Notes under the pieces: generated by a model
What the model was told of the DNA's origin: nothing
What the model saw: only the letters and a program-made list of their open reading frames with translations
Databases searched by the model: none
Position numbers and translations under genes: made by a program
Part shown: positions 16,730 through 24,507 of the stretch, one piece after another
Layout of the letters: every line of letters starts with the position of its first letter
How positions within the stretch are numbered: the stretch's first letter is position 1
Assembly: GCF_030812675.1 (NCBI RefSeq)
Contig: NZ_JAUSTE010000007.1
Coordinates: forward strand, 124,001 to 188,000
Length of the DNA stretch: 64,000 bases
From: Sinomonas atrocyanea
GTDB lineage: Bacteria > Actinomycetota > Actinomycetes > Actinomycetales > Micrococcaceae
Direction of reading: 5' to 3'

Positions 16730-16748
16730 TGTTCCGTTTTTCGGAACA
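16730..16748. promoter_or_regulatory. probable IclR operator
   Basis: Palindrome with arms TGTTCCG and CGGAACA around five T's, 21 bp upstream of the cupin start and in the divergent promoter region. A further half-site GGAAC lies about 20 bp away. The shape fits IclR-family operators (GGAA/TTCC arms). Confidence 0.65.
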
Positions 16749-16838
16749 GCTTGTGCGCAATGTGGAACGAGCGTAGCATCGTGATCACGGTCACTGTCAA
16801 TGCCCCTCGAGGGCAGAACCAACGGAAGGACAGCAACG

Positions 16839-17768
16839 ATGCTGAAGCCCGAAGGCCACGAGCCCGTCACCATCGACGACCCGGAGGTCGCCGCGATCCT
16901 GGACGGCGCCGTCGACCTCCACGTCCACCCGAGCCCCTCGCCGTTCCCGCGCCGGCTGCCCATCGCCGAGGCGGCGTGGCAGGCGCACGAGGCCGGGTTC
17001 CGCGCGATCCTGGTCAAGAGCCACCACCACTCGATGGTCACGGACATCCGCGCGGCGTCCGAGGCGCTCGGCGGCCTGCCGATCCCGGTGGTCTCCGGCG
17101 TCGCGCTGAACAACTACGTGGGCGGCCTCAACCCGTACGCGGCCGAGCTCGCGCTCGCCCAGGGCGGCCGGATGGTCTGGTTCCCCACCATCTCCTCGCA
17201 CGCCCACATCTGCGTGCACGAGGCCGAGGGCCAGAACATGCGCTTCCCCACCAACAACCTGGGCCTGCGCCACACCACCGAGATCGGCATCCTCGACGCC
17301 GAGGGCGCCCTCAAGCCCGAGGTCCTGGACATCCTCGAGGTCATCAAGGCGCACGACGCGATCATGTCCTGCGGCCACCTCGACGCCGACCAGACGGAGC
17401 GGCTCATCGAGCAGGCCTCCTCCATGGGCATCAAGCGGATCCTCGTGAACCACCCGAACTTCGTGATCGGCGCCGAGCCCGAGCGGGTGCGCCGCTGGGT
17501 GGGCCTCGGGGCGCGGATCGAGCACTCGATCTGCCAGTACGACGACCGCACCTCCTTCTACCAGTGGGGCCTCGACACCCTGCTGGGCTTCGTCAAGGCC
17601 GCCGGCGTGGAGAGCACGCTCCTCGGCTCGGATCTGGGCCAGGCGAACAACCCGCTGCCGGTGGACGCCTACGCGCGGATGGTCCGCGGCCTGCTGGACG
17701 CTGGCGTGTCCAAGGAGGACGTGCGCCGGCTCATCGCTGACAACCCCGCCGACCTGCTGGGGATCTGA
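16839..17768 (+). CDS. DUF6282-type metal-dependent hydrolase
   Basis: A 309-residue amidohydrolase-like protein. The N-terminal metal motif is VDLHVHPSPSPFPRR (HxH), with KSHHHSMVTDIR, FPTISSHAHICVHE, MSCGHLDADQTERLI and a late GSDLGQANNPLP as further probable ligands. This pattern matches the DUF6282 (TIM-barrel hydrolase) family. ATG 16839 has GGAAGGA upstream. Its stop overlaps the aldolase start (TGATG), so the two are co-translated, and it is divergent from the cupin operon. The substrate is unknown. Confidence 0.8.
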   Translation: MLKPEGHEPVTIDDPEVAAILDGAVDLHVHPSPSPFPRRLPIAEAAWQAHEAGFRAILVKSHHHSMVTDIRAASEALGGLPIPVVSGVALNNYVGGLNPYAAELALAQGGRMVWFPTISSHAHICVHEAEGQNMRFPTNNLGLRHTTEIGILDAEGALKPEVLDILEVIKAHDAIMSCGHLDADQTERLIEQASSMGIKRILVNHPNFVIGAEPERVRRWVGLGARIEHSICQYDDRTSFYQWGLDTLLGFVKAAGVESTLLGSDLGQANNPLPVDAYARMVRGLLDAGVSKEDVRRLIADNPADLLGI

Positions 17769-18535
17769 TGTCGCTGCCTGTGTCTTTGCGCGAGCTGATG
17801 GCCGAGCGCCCCGTCCTCGGCACGTTCCTGAAGATCCCGCGGTTCGAGATCGTGGACATCCTGGCCCTCTCCGGCTTCGACTTCGTGGTCTGCGACTACG
17901 AGCACTCGCAGATGTCGGTGGGGGAGGCATGCGACGTCGTGCGGGCCGGCCTCGCGCGCGGCCTCCCGGTCCTGGTGCGGGTCCCCGCCCTGGACAGGGG
18001 GGACATCAACCGCCTGCTCGAGGCCGGCGCCGCAGGGATCCAGCTCGCCCGCGGCTCCGGCGCCGCGGCGGGGGAGCTGCGGAAGCTGGTCTCGTACCCG
18101 CCGCTCGGGACCCGGTCGGTCTCGCTGGCGCAGCCGGCGGCGGACTACGGCATGGGGGTTTCGCTGGCGGAGCACTTTGAGCGGTCCAACTCGACGGTGC
18201 TGGCCGTGGGGCAGTTCGAGACCGCCGACTACGCCGACGGGATCGACGCCGCGATGGCCGCCCTGGATGTGGCGTTCATCGGGCCCGTGGACCTGTCGGT
18301 GGACCTCGGCACGCCGGGGGAGCTGGACTCGGCGCCGATGCGGGCGGCGGCGGAGGCGATCGAGGCGGCCGCCGCTTCGCGTGGGGTGCCGATGGGGATT
18401 TTCGCGGGCTCGGCGGAGGCCGCGGCCGACGCCGTGGCGCGCGGCTACCGCTACATCGTCGCCGGCTCGGACCTGACCATGCTCGGGGGCGGGGCCAGGC
18501 AGTTCAGTGGGCTGCTGCAGCCAGTCGGTGGTTGA
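17768..18535 (+). CDS. HpcH/HpaI-family aldolase
   Basis: A 255-residue TIM-barrel class II aldolase. LGTFLKIPRFEIVDILALSG, FVVCDYEHSQM (metal/acid site), VLVRVPALDRGDINRLLEAGAAGIQL, and VAFIGPVDLSVDLGTPG with the final GSD match HpcH/HpaI. Such enzymes split 2-keto-hydroxy acids to pyruvate or oxaloacetate plus an aldehyde. The final codons and stop (QPVGG, TGA) fall inside a copy of the dispersed GGTGGTTGAG repeat. Confidence 0.85.
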   Translation: MSLPVSLRELMAERPVLGTFLKIPRFEIVDILALSGFDFVVCDYEHSQMSVGEACDVVRAGLARGLPVLVRVPALDRGDINRLLEAGAAGIQLARGSGAAAGELRKLVSYPPLGTRSVSLAQPAADYGMGVSLAEHFERSNSTVLAVGQFETADYADGIDAAMAALDVAFIGPVDLSVDLGTPGELDSAPMRAAAEAIEAAAASRGVPMGIFAGSAEAAADAVARGYRYIVAGSDLTMLGGGARQFSGLLQPVGG

Positions 18536-18607
18536 GCGAAGCCACGGTGGTTGAGCGGAGCGAAGCGGAATCGAAACCACGCCGACGGCGGGTGCGCACC
18601 CGCCGTC
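18527..18607. repeat. composite repeat copy 4 (GGTGGTTGAG unit plus palindrome)
   Basis: A GGTGGTTGAGCGAAGCC fragment is followed by GGTGGTTGAGCGGAGCGAAGCGGAATCGAAACC (18547-18579) and a shortened palindrome GACGGCGGGTGC/GCACCCGCCGTC (18584-18607). It has the same two-part order as the array at 9716-9889 and the insertion at 28953-29012. Confidence 0.9.
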
Positions 18608-18681
18608 TCTGGGTTCGGGTCTGCTGGGCGGGAACCGCCTGATCCCAGGTGGTGCACCTGGTTGACCGCGCGTTCCCTGAG

Positions 18682-19515
18682 ATGAACACTCAGGGGATGG
18701 CGACCGTGGCGGTGGGCATCGACGTCGGGCTACTCGCAGGCAGGGGGCTCGACCTCGTCGCCTTGGACGTCTCACGCGAGGTCCTCCACACCGCGAGGCA
18801 CCTCCGGGACCTCGATGAGCTCGCACGGATCGTGAACGCGATCTCGCCTGACGTCGTCTGCATTGACTCGCCGTCGCAATGGGCGGTTCCGGGGCACCGC
18901 CGTCCTACCGAAGTGGAATTGAATCGCCGCGGAATCAATCTGTACGCCACGCCTTCGGCCGACCAAGCCAGTCCTTTCCATAGTTGGATGAAAGACGGGT
19001 TCAGGGTCTACAGCGCCTTGGCCTACCGGTATCCGCGGTACACCGGCGGGGAGGTCCTTGGAAAAGCAGCCGAGTACTACCCGCATGCCTCGGCAGTCGC
19101 ACTGATGGGACATGTCGGAGTGTTCACCGATAAGGCTCAGATCCGTCGAGAGTTGCTGACCGAGCAAGGGGTGGACACCGATTTGCTCGTAGGCCTTGAC
19201 CAGGTCGACGCCGCACTGGGGGCGCTGACGGGGCTCATCGCTCTCGAGGGACGGCACTCGTGGGTCGGCGACGGAAGTGACGCGATGCTTGTCCCCGTCC
19301 AAACGTTGGCCGAGAGATACCGCCGCGACGAGACCTCAGCCCGGGAACGGACTGTGAGTGATTCTGCGGATAAGCCCATCGCGTCTGATGCGGTCCGCGC
19401 CGCGTGTCTGTGCGGCTGCGGCAACTTGCCAGCGGGGCGCCGCTCCCGCTTCATGCCCGGCCATGACAACCGTGTGAACCCAGCAACGGGCAGAAGGTGG
19501 AACGAATTGCCCTGA
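18682..19515 (+). CDS. DUF429 protein with C-terminal Cys/His motif
   Basis: About 277 residues. DUF429 (RNase H-like fold) features are VAVGIDVGLLAGRGLDLVAL, DVVCIDSPSQWAVPG and EYYPHASAVALMG followed by DQVDAALGALTGLIAL and DGSDAMLVPV. The tail adds CLCGCGNLPAGRRSRFMPGHD, a likely small metal-binding appendix. The function of DUF429 is not established; a nuclease role is proposed from the fold. ATG 18682 and 18697 are both possible starts. It stands alone at the edge of the accessory region. Confidence 0.75.
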   Translation: MNTQGMATVAVGIDVGLLAGRGLDLVALDVSREVLHTARHLRDLDELARIVNAISPDVVCIDSPSQWAVPGHRRPTEVELNRRGINLYATPSADQASPFHSWMKDGFRVYSALAYRYPRYTGGEVLGKAAEYYPHASAVALMGHVGVFTDKAQIRRELLTEQGVDTDLLVGLDQVDAALGALTGLIALEGRHSWVGDGSDAMLVPVQTLAERYRRDETSARERTVSDSADKPIASDAVRAACLCGCGNLPAGRRSRFMPGHDNRVNPATGRRWNELP

Positions 19516-19675
19516 GCCCTTGTGCGAGTTCCTCGGCATCATCGTCGCCCTCGGCGCCACTGGGCACCCGCGGTGGTCCGCAGACGACGAGAGGTGCGCG
19601 ACCGCCGTCGTGCATCTATCTGCACAAACAGCGAGCCACCCTCATCGACGCCGATAATCTGGCTATATTCCGGTC

Positions 19676-20386
19676 ATGTGCGCCCTCTGTGAAATTGACG
19701 TCGACTACTTCTTCTTCGATGACACGCCGCCGGACAAAGACCCCGACAGCCACAGCCCCACTCTTCGGCGATATCACCAGCTCCTCTGGAGCAAGCCGCT
19801 CCCCGATGGACGCCCCTTCGAACTCCATCCCGGACGGGCCCTCTCGCCCTACCTCGTGTACGAGGCGGACGGCACACGCATCGTCCTCGGAAGCGACACC
19901 ATCGCGACCCGTCACCGGCGGAAGCTGTTCCGCCTCTACGAGCAGCTCCCGAAGGAGGTCAACGACGCGTTCCTGCGCCGCTCCTACACAATCTGCGGCT
20001 TCATGGTCTTCCCCGTCTCGCGCGGCAGCATCAACCAGAACCGCGGCACCCACCCGCGGATCCAGGACCGGTGGGACCTCACCCTCGAAGCGATCAGGCG
20101 CTTCTACGACGGCGGCCCGAGCCCCTTGGCCTCGACCTTGGACCGCCATGCCGGCTTCTTCGAGCTCTTCGGCTCCTTCGCCGGGTATGTCGACCACTTC
20201 GTCCTAGGGGACTTCATCGACGAGCGCGGTGCGGTGCGCTTCCTGCTGCCCTTCGACGACTTCAAGACACCGGCACTGCCCTCGGACCTGCCGACCTACG
20301 AGCGCTACCGGAAGAACAGCCTTGCGTTATTCGAGGCACGGCGCCTGAGCATCCTGAAAGAGATCGAGCGCCGCTGCACCGACTGA
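19676..20386 (+). CDS. DUF6994-like hypothetical protein
   Basis: A 236-residue protein starting MCALCEIDVDYFFFDD. It contains DPDSHSPTLRRYHQLLWSKPLPDG, which I associate with DUF6994 proteins, and a later GFMVFPVSRGSINQNRGTHP with an aromatic-rich helical region (AGFFELFGSFAGYVDHF). The function is unknown. TATATT at 19664-19669 lies six bases before the ATG and there is no Shine-Dalgarno, so a leaderless transcript is plausible. A palindromic repeat follows the stop by 45 bp. Confidence 0.7.
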   Translation: MCALCEIDVDYFFFDDTPPDKDPDSHSPTLRRYHQLLWSKPLPDGRPFELHPGRALSPYLVYEADGTRIVLGSDTIATRHRRKLFRLYEQLPKEVNDAFLRRSYTICGFMVFPVSRGSINQNRGTHPRIQDRWDLTLEAIRRFYDGGPSPLASTLDRHAGFFELFGSFAGYVDHFVLGDFIDERGAVRFLLPFDDFKTPALPSDLPTYERYRKNSLALFEARRLSILKEIERRCTD

Positions 20387-20431
20387 CGCCGGTGACTCTG
20401 TCACCCGCACCGCCCTGACTGGACGCGCTCA

Positions 20432-20469
20432 GGGACGCACCACGGCGGGCGCGCACCCGCCGTCGTCCC
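20432..20469. repeat. palindromic repeat copy 5 (imperfect)
   Basis: The core CGGCGGG-CGCGCA-CCCGCCG and outer GGGAC/GTCCC arms match the 36-bp family, with mismatches between. It lies downstream of the DUF6994-like gene. Confidence 0.75.
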
Positions 20470-20579
20470 CTCGGTTGCGCTCCCGGGACCCTTCGAGGCG
20501 CGGGCCGCAGTCCCGGCGCCCTCAGGTCGGCGCGCGGCGAACCCGACCTCTGCGAGCGCAGCGTCGGTACTCGGGCGAC

Positions 20580-21309
20580 ATGCCGCCCGAGCTGAGCAAT
20601 ACGTCGTTCATCGGCCGACTCCTGGAGGAGATCTCCCGGGAGACAGCCGTTCGGTACCGCAGCGGCGGCCGCCGCCTCGAGAACGTCCTGACGGCTGAGG
20701 TCCTGATGCCGCTCTCCTACCTCCCGAGGGACGTGTTCCTCGGAGAAGTGCTGAGGAGCGCCAACGGTGCCGATGCCGCACGCGCCCTCGCAGCGGCCGA
20801 GATCGAGGCCGCCGAGGTTGGTCTCCTCCCCGGTGAGTTGACCCCGCTGCTCGGGGTCACGGTCCAGCCGGACGCGGAGCTCTCGGGACCGTCGAGCTAC
20901 GTGCTCATCGAAGCCAAGCGCCAGGGCAGATCGTCGTTCCAGCCGACGCAGCTGGCCAAGGAGTTCGTGGCGGCGAAGGCTGCCGCGGCGGATCGCAGGC
21001 CGCTGGTGCTGCTCATCCTCGGTGCACCCCCGCCCGCCGCCGTGAGGGGGTACGGTTCGCTCATGCCCGAGGACGCTGTCGCTGATTACCTCCCGGCGGT
21101 CACGGGGACACCGGCGGCCGAGACGGACCGGGATGCGGTCACCCGAGAAGCCCTCGACACCATTGCGTGGACCACGTGGGGCTGAGATTGCTCGAGTGAC
21201 TGTGGGACAGCGCGAGCTCTTCTTGGACGAGGGCCATGCCCCCGCTGTAGCCCGAACAGTCGAGCGCCTCGCCCAGTCGGTTGTTCAGGCTGTGACGTGG
21301 CGTTCCTAA
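20580..21309 (+). pseudogene. PD-(D/E)XK-like protein gene split by a frameshift
   Basis: From ATG 20580 the frame reads MPPELSNTSFIGRLLEEIS and passes PDAELSGPSSYVLIEAKRQG, a likely PD-(D/E)XK core (D, then EAK), and FQPTQLAKEF. It stops at TGA 21183 just after TTWG. One base earlier the sequence continues in the +1 frame as EIARVTVGQRELFLDEG and on to TAA 21307. The switch falls at a run of four G's (21178-21181); three G's would restore one frame of about 242 residues. This is a frameshift mutation, an assembly error or, less likely, recoding. Confidence 0.6.
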
Positions 21310-21501
21310 TCAGGCTGGGGTCTGAGTCGAAGGGAGTCAGTGCGCCGCGCCGGCCTCGTCCTGCCCACCGCTCTAGGGCCGACCTTCAAGCTTCGGTTGG
21401 CTCAATGAGATCCGTCTTGGGTGAATCCGGATCTCAGCTCAACGGCATAATCGGAGCCGTCTGCTCTCGTGATTTTGAAATGTGGCTTCCTAGAATTACT
21501 C

Positions 21502-21954
21502 ATGGCGACAGAAACCTTCCTGATGCTCTGGAATCCGGACACGTTCCGAGAGTTTGCAGCGGAGATCCCGGTGCTGCGAGCAGAGATCTCGGCAAATGGT
21601 ACGGTCAGCGACTGGTGGTCTACCGGAACTCGGGTTCATGGCATCGAGGAGGGTGACCGAGTCTTCCTAGTCCGCACGGCGGTGAAGCCGTGGTCCGTCA
21701 TTGCCTCAGGGCGTGCTTCTGGGACGGTTTATCATGCCCCTAGACATAGCGCCGATGAGGTGGGTTACAACAACAGGGTCCGGATCGAGTGGGACCACGT
21801 GCTCGACCAAGAGCACGCTATGCCGATCCCTGAGCAGGAGCCCGAGTTGTACGCCTACGTGACTAAGCGTCAAGCGAGCGGGAACAAGCTGAGTCCGGAA
21901 TGGGCGGCGACGCTGAGCAAATATTGGGAGAGCCACCTTCGGCTGCACGCCTGA
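21502..21954 (+). CDS. stand-alone EVE/PUA-like domain protein
   Basis: About 150 residues from ATG 21502. FLMLWNPDTF, a mid WWSTGTR, GDRVFLVRTAVKPWSVIASGRASG and NNRVRIEWDHVLDQ follow the EVE (PUA-like) domain that precedes HNH nucleases in McrA-type enzymes and reads modified bases. No HNH part is present; the stop comes after a helical tail with KLSPEWAATLSKYWESH. It may be a reader protein or the left part of a lost restriction enzyme. Codon use is less GC-biased than in neighbours. An ATG at 21469 is possible. Confidence 0.6.
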   Translation: MATETFLMLWNPDTFREFAAEIPVLRAEISANGTVSDWWSTGTRVHGIEEGDRVFLVRTAVKPWSVIASGRASGTVYHAPRHSADEVGYNNRVRIEWDHVLDQEHAMPIPEQEPELYAYVTKRQASGNKLSPEWAATLSKYWESHLRLHA

Positions 21955-21975
21955 CATCTCGCCCGGCGTCGACGT

Positions 21976-23220
21976 TCAGCTTTCCTCGGCGCGCTCCTCT
22001 TCCTTGATCGCCGCGCGGAAGGCCCGAACCCCGGTGGAGAGCCGGTTCTTGGTGGACTTGACGCGGTCGAGCGCATCGTCGCCCAACTGCTTTGCGGCGT
22101 CGACGCCCTCGGCACCGGTGTCGATCACCTTGTCCCTGACATCCGCAACCGCGTCAACCCATCGCTGCGTCTCGCGAAGCTCGATACTGCTCTCGATGCC
22201 TAGCCGCTCCTGGAAGTCGATGACGCCGGTGGCGGTGCGGTTGCTCGATGTCACCACCGAGCGCGCCGACGTCGGGTGCAGAAGCACCCTCGTGTTCGCC
22301 CACTTTGCGGCCGCATCAATCCGGCGCAGCATGTGCTCGGTGGTCTTTGAGATGAGCTTCCGTCGATTCTGCCGCGCGGTCTTGAGGCCCAAACGGTGCT
22401 CGTTGAGCTCATCCGGAGAGGCATCTAGCACTCGGTCAAGTTCTAGGACTGCAATCGCGTCCTGCAGCTGAAAGCACTGCGCAAGGATCGCAAGCCACTC
22501 GTGGACCTTGGACTCTACTTCCTTAGACACCTTGGCGAGATCCCCAATTTTGGCCTTGTCGTCGACCTTGTCCGCGAGTGCATCTAGCTGACGCAGCGCG
22601 TACCCCTGGGTCCGTGCGATGGTGGCAGACGTTGCCTGCACCTTTGACCACGTGACCTCGGAGACTCGCCCCACCTGGTCGCGGATGGTCATGGCCTCCT
22701 CGATGACGAAGTCCACGCCGATCATGTCCGCGAGTACCGCATCTTTCTGGGCGCGGAGGATGTCGTCGACCTTCTCGTCGATGGTCTTGAGATAGTCCGT
22801 GATCTCGTCCATGGTTTGCTGCACAGCGGCCTGTTGCATCTGGGCGGCGAGAAGTGCGAGCCCTGCAGGATTGGTGGCGAGAGCGGCTCCTCCGGCAAAC
22901 TGCACGATGCCCTTGATCTGGCCGTTGGCTGCCTGAACCACACCAAGATTCAGGCCCGTCGTAGAACTCTTCATGAGCCCATACTTCTTGACGAGCTGAG
23001 CGGATTCCTCGGTGATCTTCACCCATCGGCCGGAGTTGGCCGACAGTTCCGAACCCGCCTGCGCGGCTGAGGCTGCGATCCCCAAGACCGAGCCCAGCTT
23101 TGGCCTCCTGAATTCACGCGAAGGAAGGCCCTCAGAAGCGAGGAATCGCTCGACTGCACCCGACTCCCCAATGACCGCCAGACCATCCCCGTCGCTGATC
23201 AGCTGAATGTCGTTGTCCAC
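21976..23220 (-). CDS. helical hypothetical protein with central hydrophobic segment (414 aa)
   Basis: Start GTG 23220 (preceded by GGGGAG). No family is recognised. The sequence is mostly alpha-helical. A glycine/alanine-rich hydrophobic part (GIVQFAGGAALATNPAGLALL, about residues 125-145) is followed by long amphipathic helices (MDEITDYLKTIDEKVDDILR) and a C-terminal charged region. This resembles the plan of helical pore-forming or membrane-inserting proteins, but that is only a structural impression. A small membrane protein gene lies 79 bp upstream on the same strand. Confidence 0.65.
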   Translation of the reverse strand: MDNDIQLISDGDGLAVIGESGAVERFLASEGLPSREFRRPKLGSVLGIAASAAQAGSELSANSGRWVKITEESAQLVKKYGLMKSSTTGLNLGVVQAANGQIKGIVQFAGGAALATNPAGLALLAAQMQQAAVQQTMDEITDYLKTIDEKVDDILRAQKDAVLADMIGVDFVIEEAMTIRDQVGRVSEVTWSKVQATSATIARTQGYALRQLDALADKVDDKAKIGDLAKVSKEVESKVHEWLAILAQCFQLQDAIAVLELDRVLDASPDELNEHRLGLKTARQNRRKLISKTTEHMLRRIDAAAKWANTRVLLHPTSARSVVTSSNRTATGVIDFQERLGIESSIELRETQRWVDAVADVRDKVIDTGAEGVDAAKQLGDDALDRVKSTKNRLSTGVRAFRAAIKEEERAEES

Positions 23221-23299
23221 CGTCGGCTCCCCATGATGCGAATGATGCTCCCGGAGAAGTCCGGGCCCCGAGAGAATCTTACCGGCACGCGGCCGGGGT

Positions 23300-23887
23300 C
23301 TAGCGGACGACGGCGGGCGCGAACCCGCCGTCGTCCGCTCCGGCAGCGCGGCCTCCGACCGGGGCGCCGACAAGCCGCTTGAGCTCGGCTACTTCGGCGC
23401 TGAGGTCCTGGACTTGCCGCGTCACCCGAAGGAATTCGGCCTTTCGACGCTGGGCCACAAAGAAGCTCACCACGAGCGACGCGATGCATAGGGGCACCGC
23501 GATGGCGAAGGCCCAGCCCGCCGAGGCGAGGAAGCCCGCGGCCACGGGGAGGGCGGCCTGGACATCGTTGAACTCGTTCACGCCGTCCGCGAGTCCGCTC
23601 AGGAGCCCGTCCACGGGCTTCAGGAACTGGCCAATCATCGGGGTGCCGCCGAGCGTGGGAGCGACGAGCCGCTCGTGCGCGTCGCCGCCCCAGCGTCCAT
23701 CTCCCAGATGGAACAGGACGTATACGCCGGCTGCGATATTGGCCGCGGCGAAGACGAGGACAGCGCCAAGGGCGGCCAGGTCAGGCCGACGGTACCGCCA
23801 CAGGACCAGCAGCAGCCCGGCGACCACCGCCGCGATCCACGTCAGGTTCTTCAGCCACTCGCTGTTCACGCCGCTCAGAATGTCCAT
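23300..23887 (-). CDS. small membrane protein with C-terminal coiled coil
   Basis: A 195-residue protein with three hydrophobic segments (about residues 12-27, 36-59 and 110-141). A short coiled coil follows (FLRVTRQVQDLSAEVAELKRL), then a tail DDGGFAPAVVR. That tail and the stop are encoded by a copy of the palindromic repeat (23302-23339), so the natural C-terminus was probably altered. ATG 23887 has GGGAGGG upstream. The function is unknown. It may act with the 414-aa helical protein encoded next. Confidence 0.7.
   Translation of the reverse strand: MDILSGVNSEWLKNLTWIAAVVAGLLLVLWRYRRPDLAALGAVLVFAAANIAAGVYVLFHLGDGRWGGDAHERLVAPTLGGTPMIGQFLKPVDGLLSGLADGVNEFNDVQAALPVAAGFLASAGWAFAIAVPLCIASLVVSFFVAQRRKAEFLRVTRQVQDLSAEVAELKRLVGAPVGGRAAGADDGGFAPAVVR
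23302..23339. repeat. palindromic repeat copy 6, inside a gene end
   Basis: AGCGGACGACGGCGGG and its reverse complement CCCGCCGTCGTCCGCT flank CGCGAA. It encodes the last 11 or so codons of the membrane protein gene at 23300-23887. Confidence 0.9.
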
Positions 23888-24034
23888 CAGATGATTCCCT
23901 CCCTCAAGTCCTTTGGAAGGCTACCGTGCCGTCGTACCGCTCCGCGGCCAGTCCGACCCTTCCGCGCCTGCGCGTCGGTCAATAGACTGCCCGCACGCTG
24001 ATATGCCGTTCCCAGCGTTTGGAAGGAAGTCCTG

Positions 24035-24499
24035 ATGCGGCAGGACCAAGCATGGACTCTCCCACGGCTGGAGAAGGAAATCGCTCAGGCTGCACCGGAC
24101 GCGATTGATCCTTTTGACGCTTTCCTTGATGAGGCGGGGCGTCCCAATGTTTGCGTCACCGGAGTAGTCGAGCCCGCTGCCCGCATACCCATCAACGCGG
24201 ATGGTGGCCGTCTTGGTTGGCTCTACGTGCGACTCTATGGCGGCCCCGACTCACTGCGATCCGGGGGTGTGGAGCTTGAGTTTGATCTCGGGCGAGCATT
24301 GGGCCACGGCCACGAAGCATTCGCTGAGAGGTTCATGCGCGACGTCGGCAACTATCCGGAATTCGCTGACGCGGCGCGCGAGTTCGCCGAGCGCGGCGCA
24401 ACGGCGCGTCGCCCAAACGTCCCGCTGAACAGCTCAATTCCGGCTGAGACAATTCGCGCGGTAGTGCGACTTGCCCGTGGCGGCGGCACGACCGTATAG
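24035..24499 (+). CDS. hypothetical protein (154 aa)
   Basis: ATG 24035 with GAAGGAAG upstream. The sequence runs from WTLPRLEKEIAQAAPDAIDPFDAFLDE through a likely beta region (GWLYVRLYGGPDSL, VELEFDLGRALG) to a helical end with FMRDVGNYPEFADAAREFAE and IRAVVRLARGGG. No family is recognised. It is convergent with the macro-SIR2 gene, with 8 bp between the stops. Confidence 0.6.
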   Translation: MRQDQAWTLPRLEKEIAQAAPDAIDPFDAFLDEAGRPNVCVTGVVEPAARIPINADGGRLGWLYVRLYGGPDSLRSGGVELEFDLGRALGHGHEAFAERFMRDVGNYPEFADAAREFAERGATARRPNVPLNSSIPAETIRAVVRLARGGGTTV

Positions 24500-24507
24500 C
24501 GGCGGCC

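Noticed and set aside
21178-21185. Programmed ribosomal frameshift at the G run
   Set aside because: No slippery heptamer or downstream structure was recognised; a one-base mutation or sequencing error is simpler.
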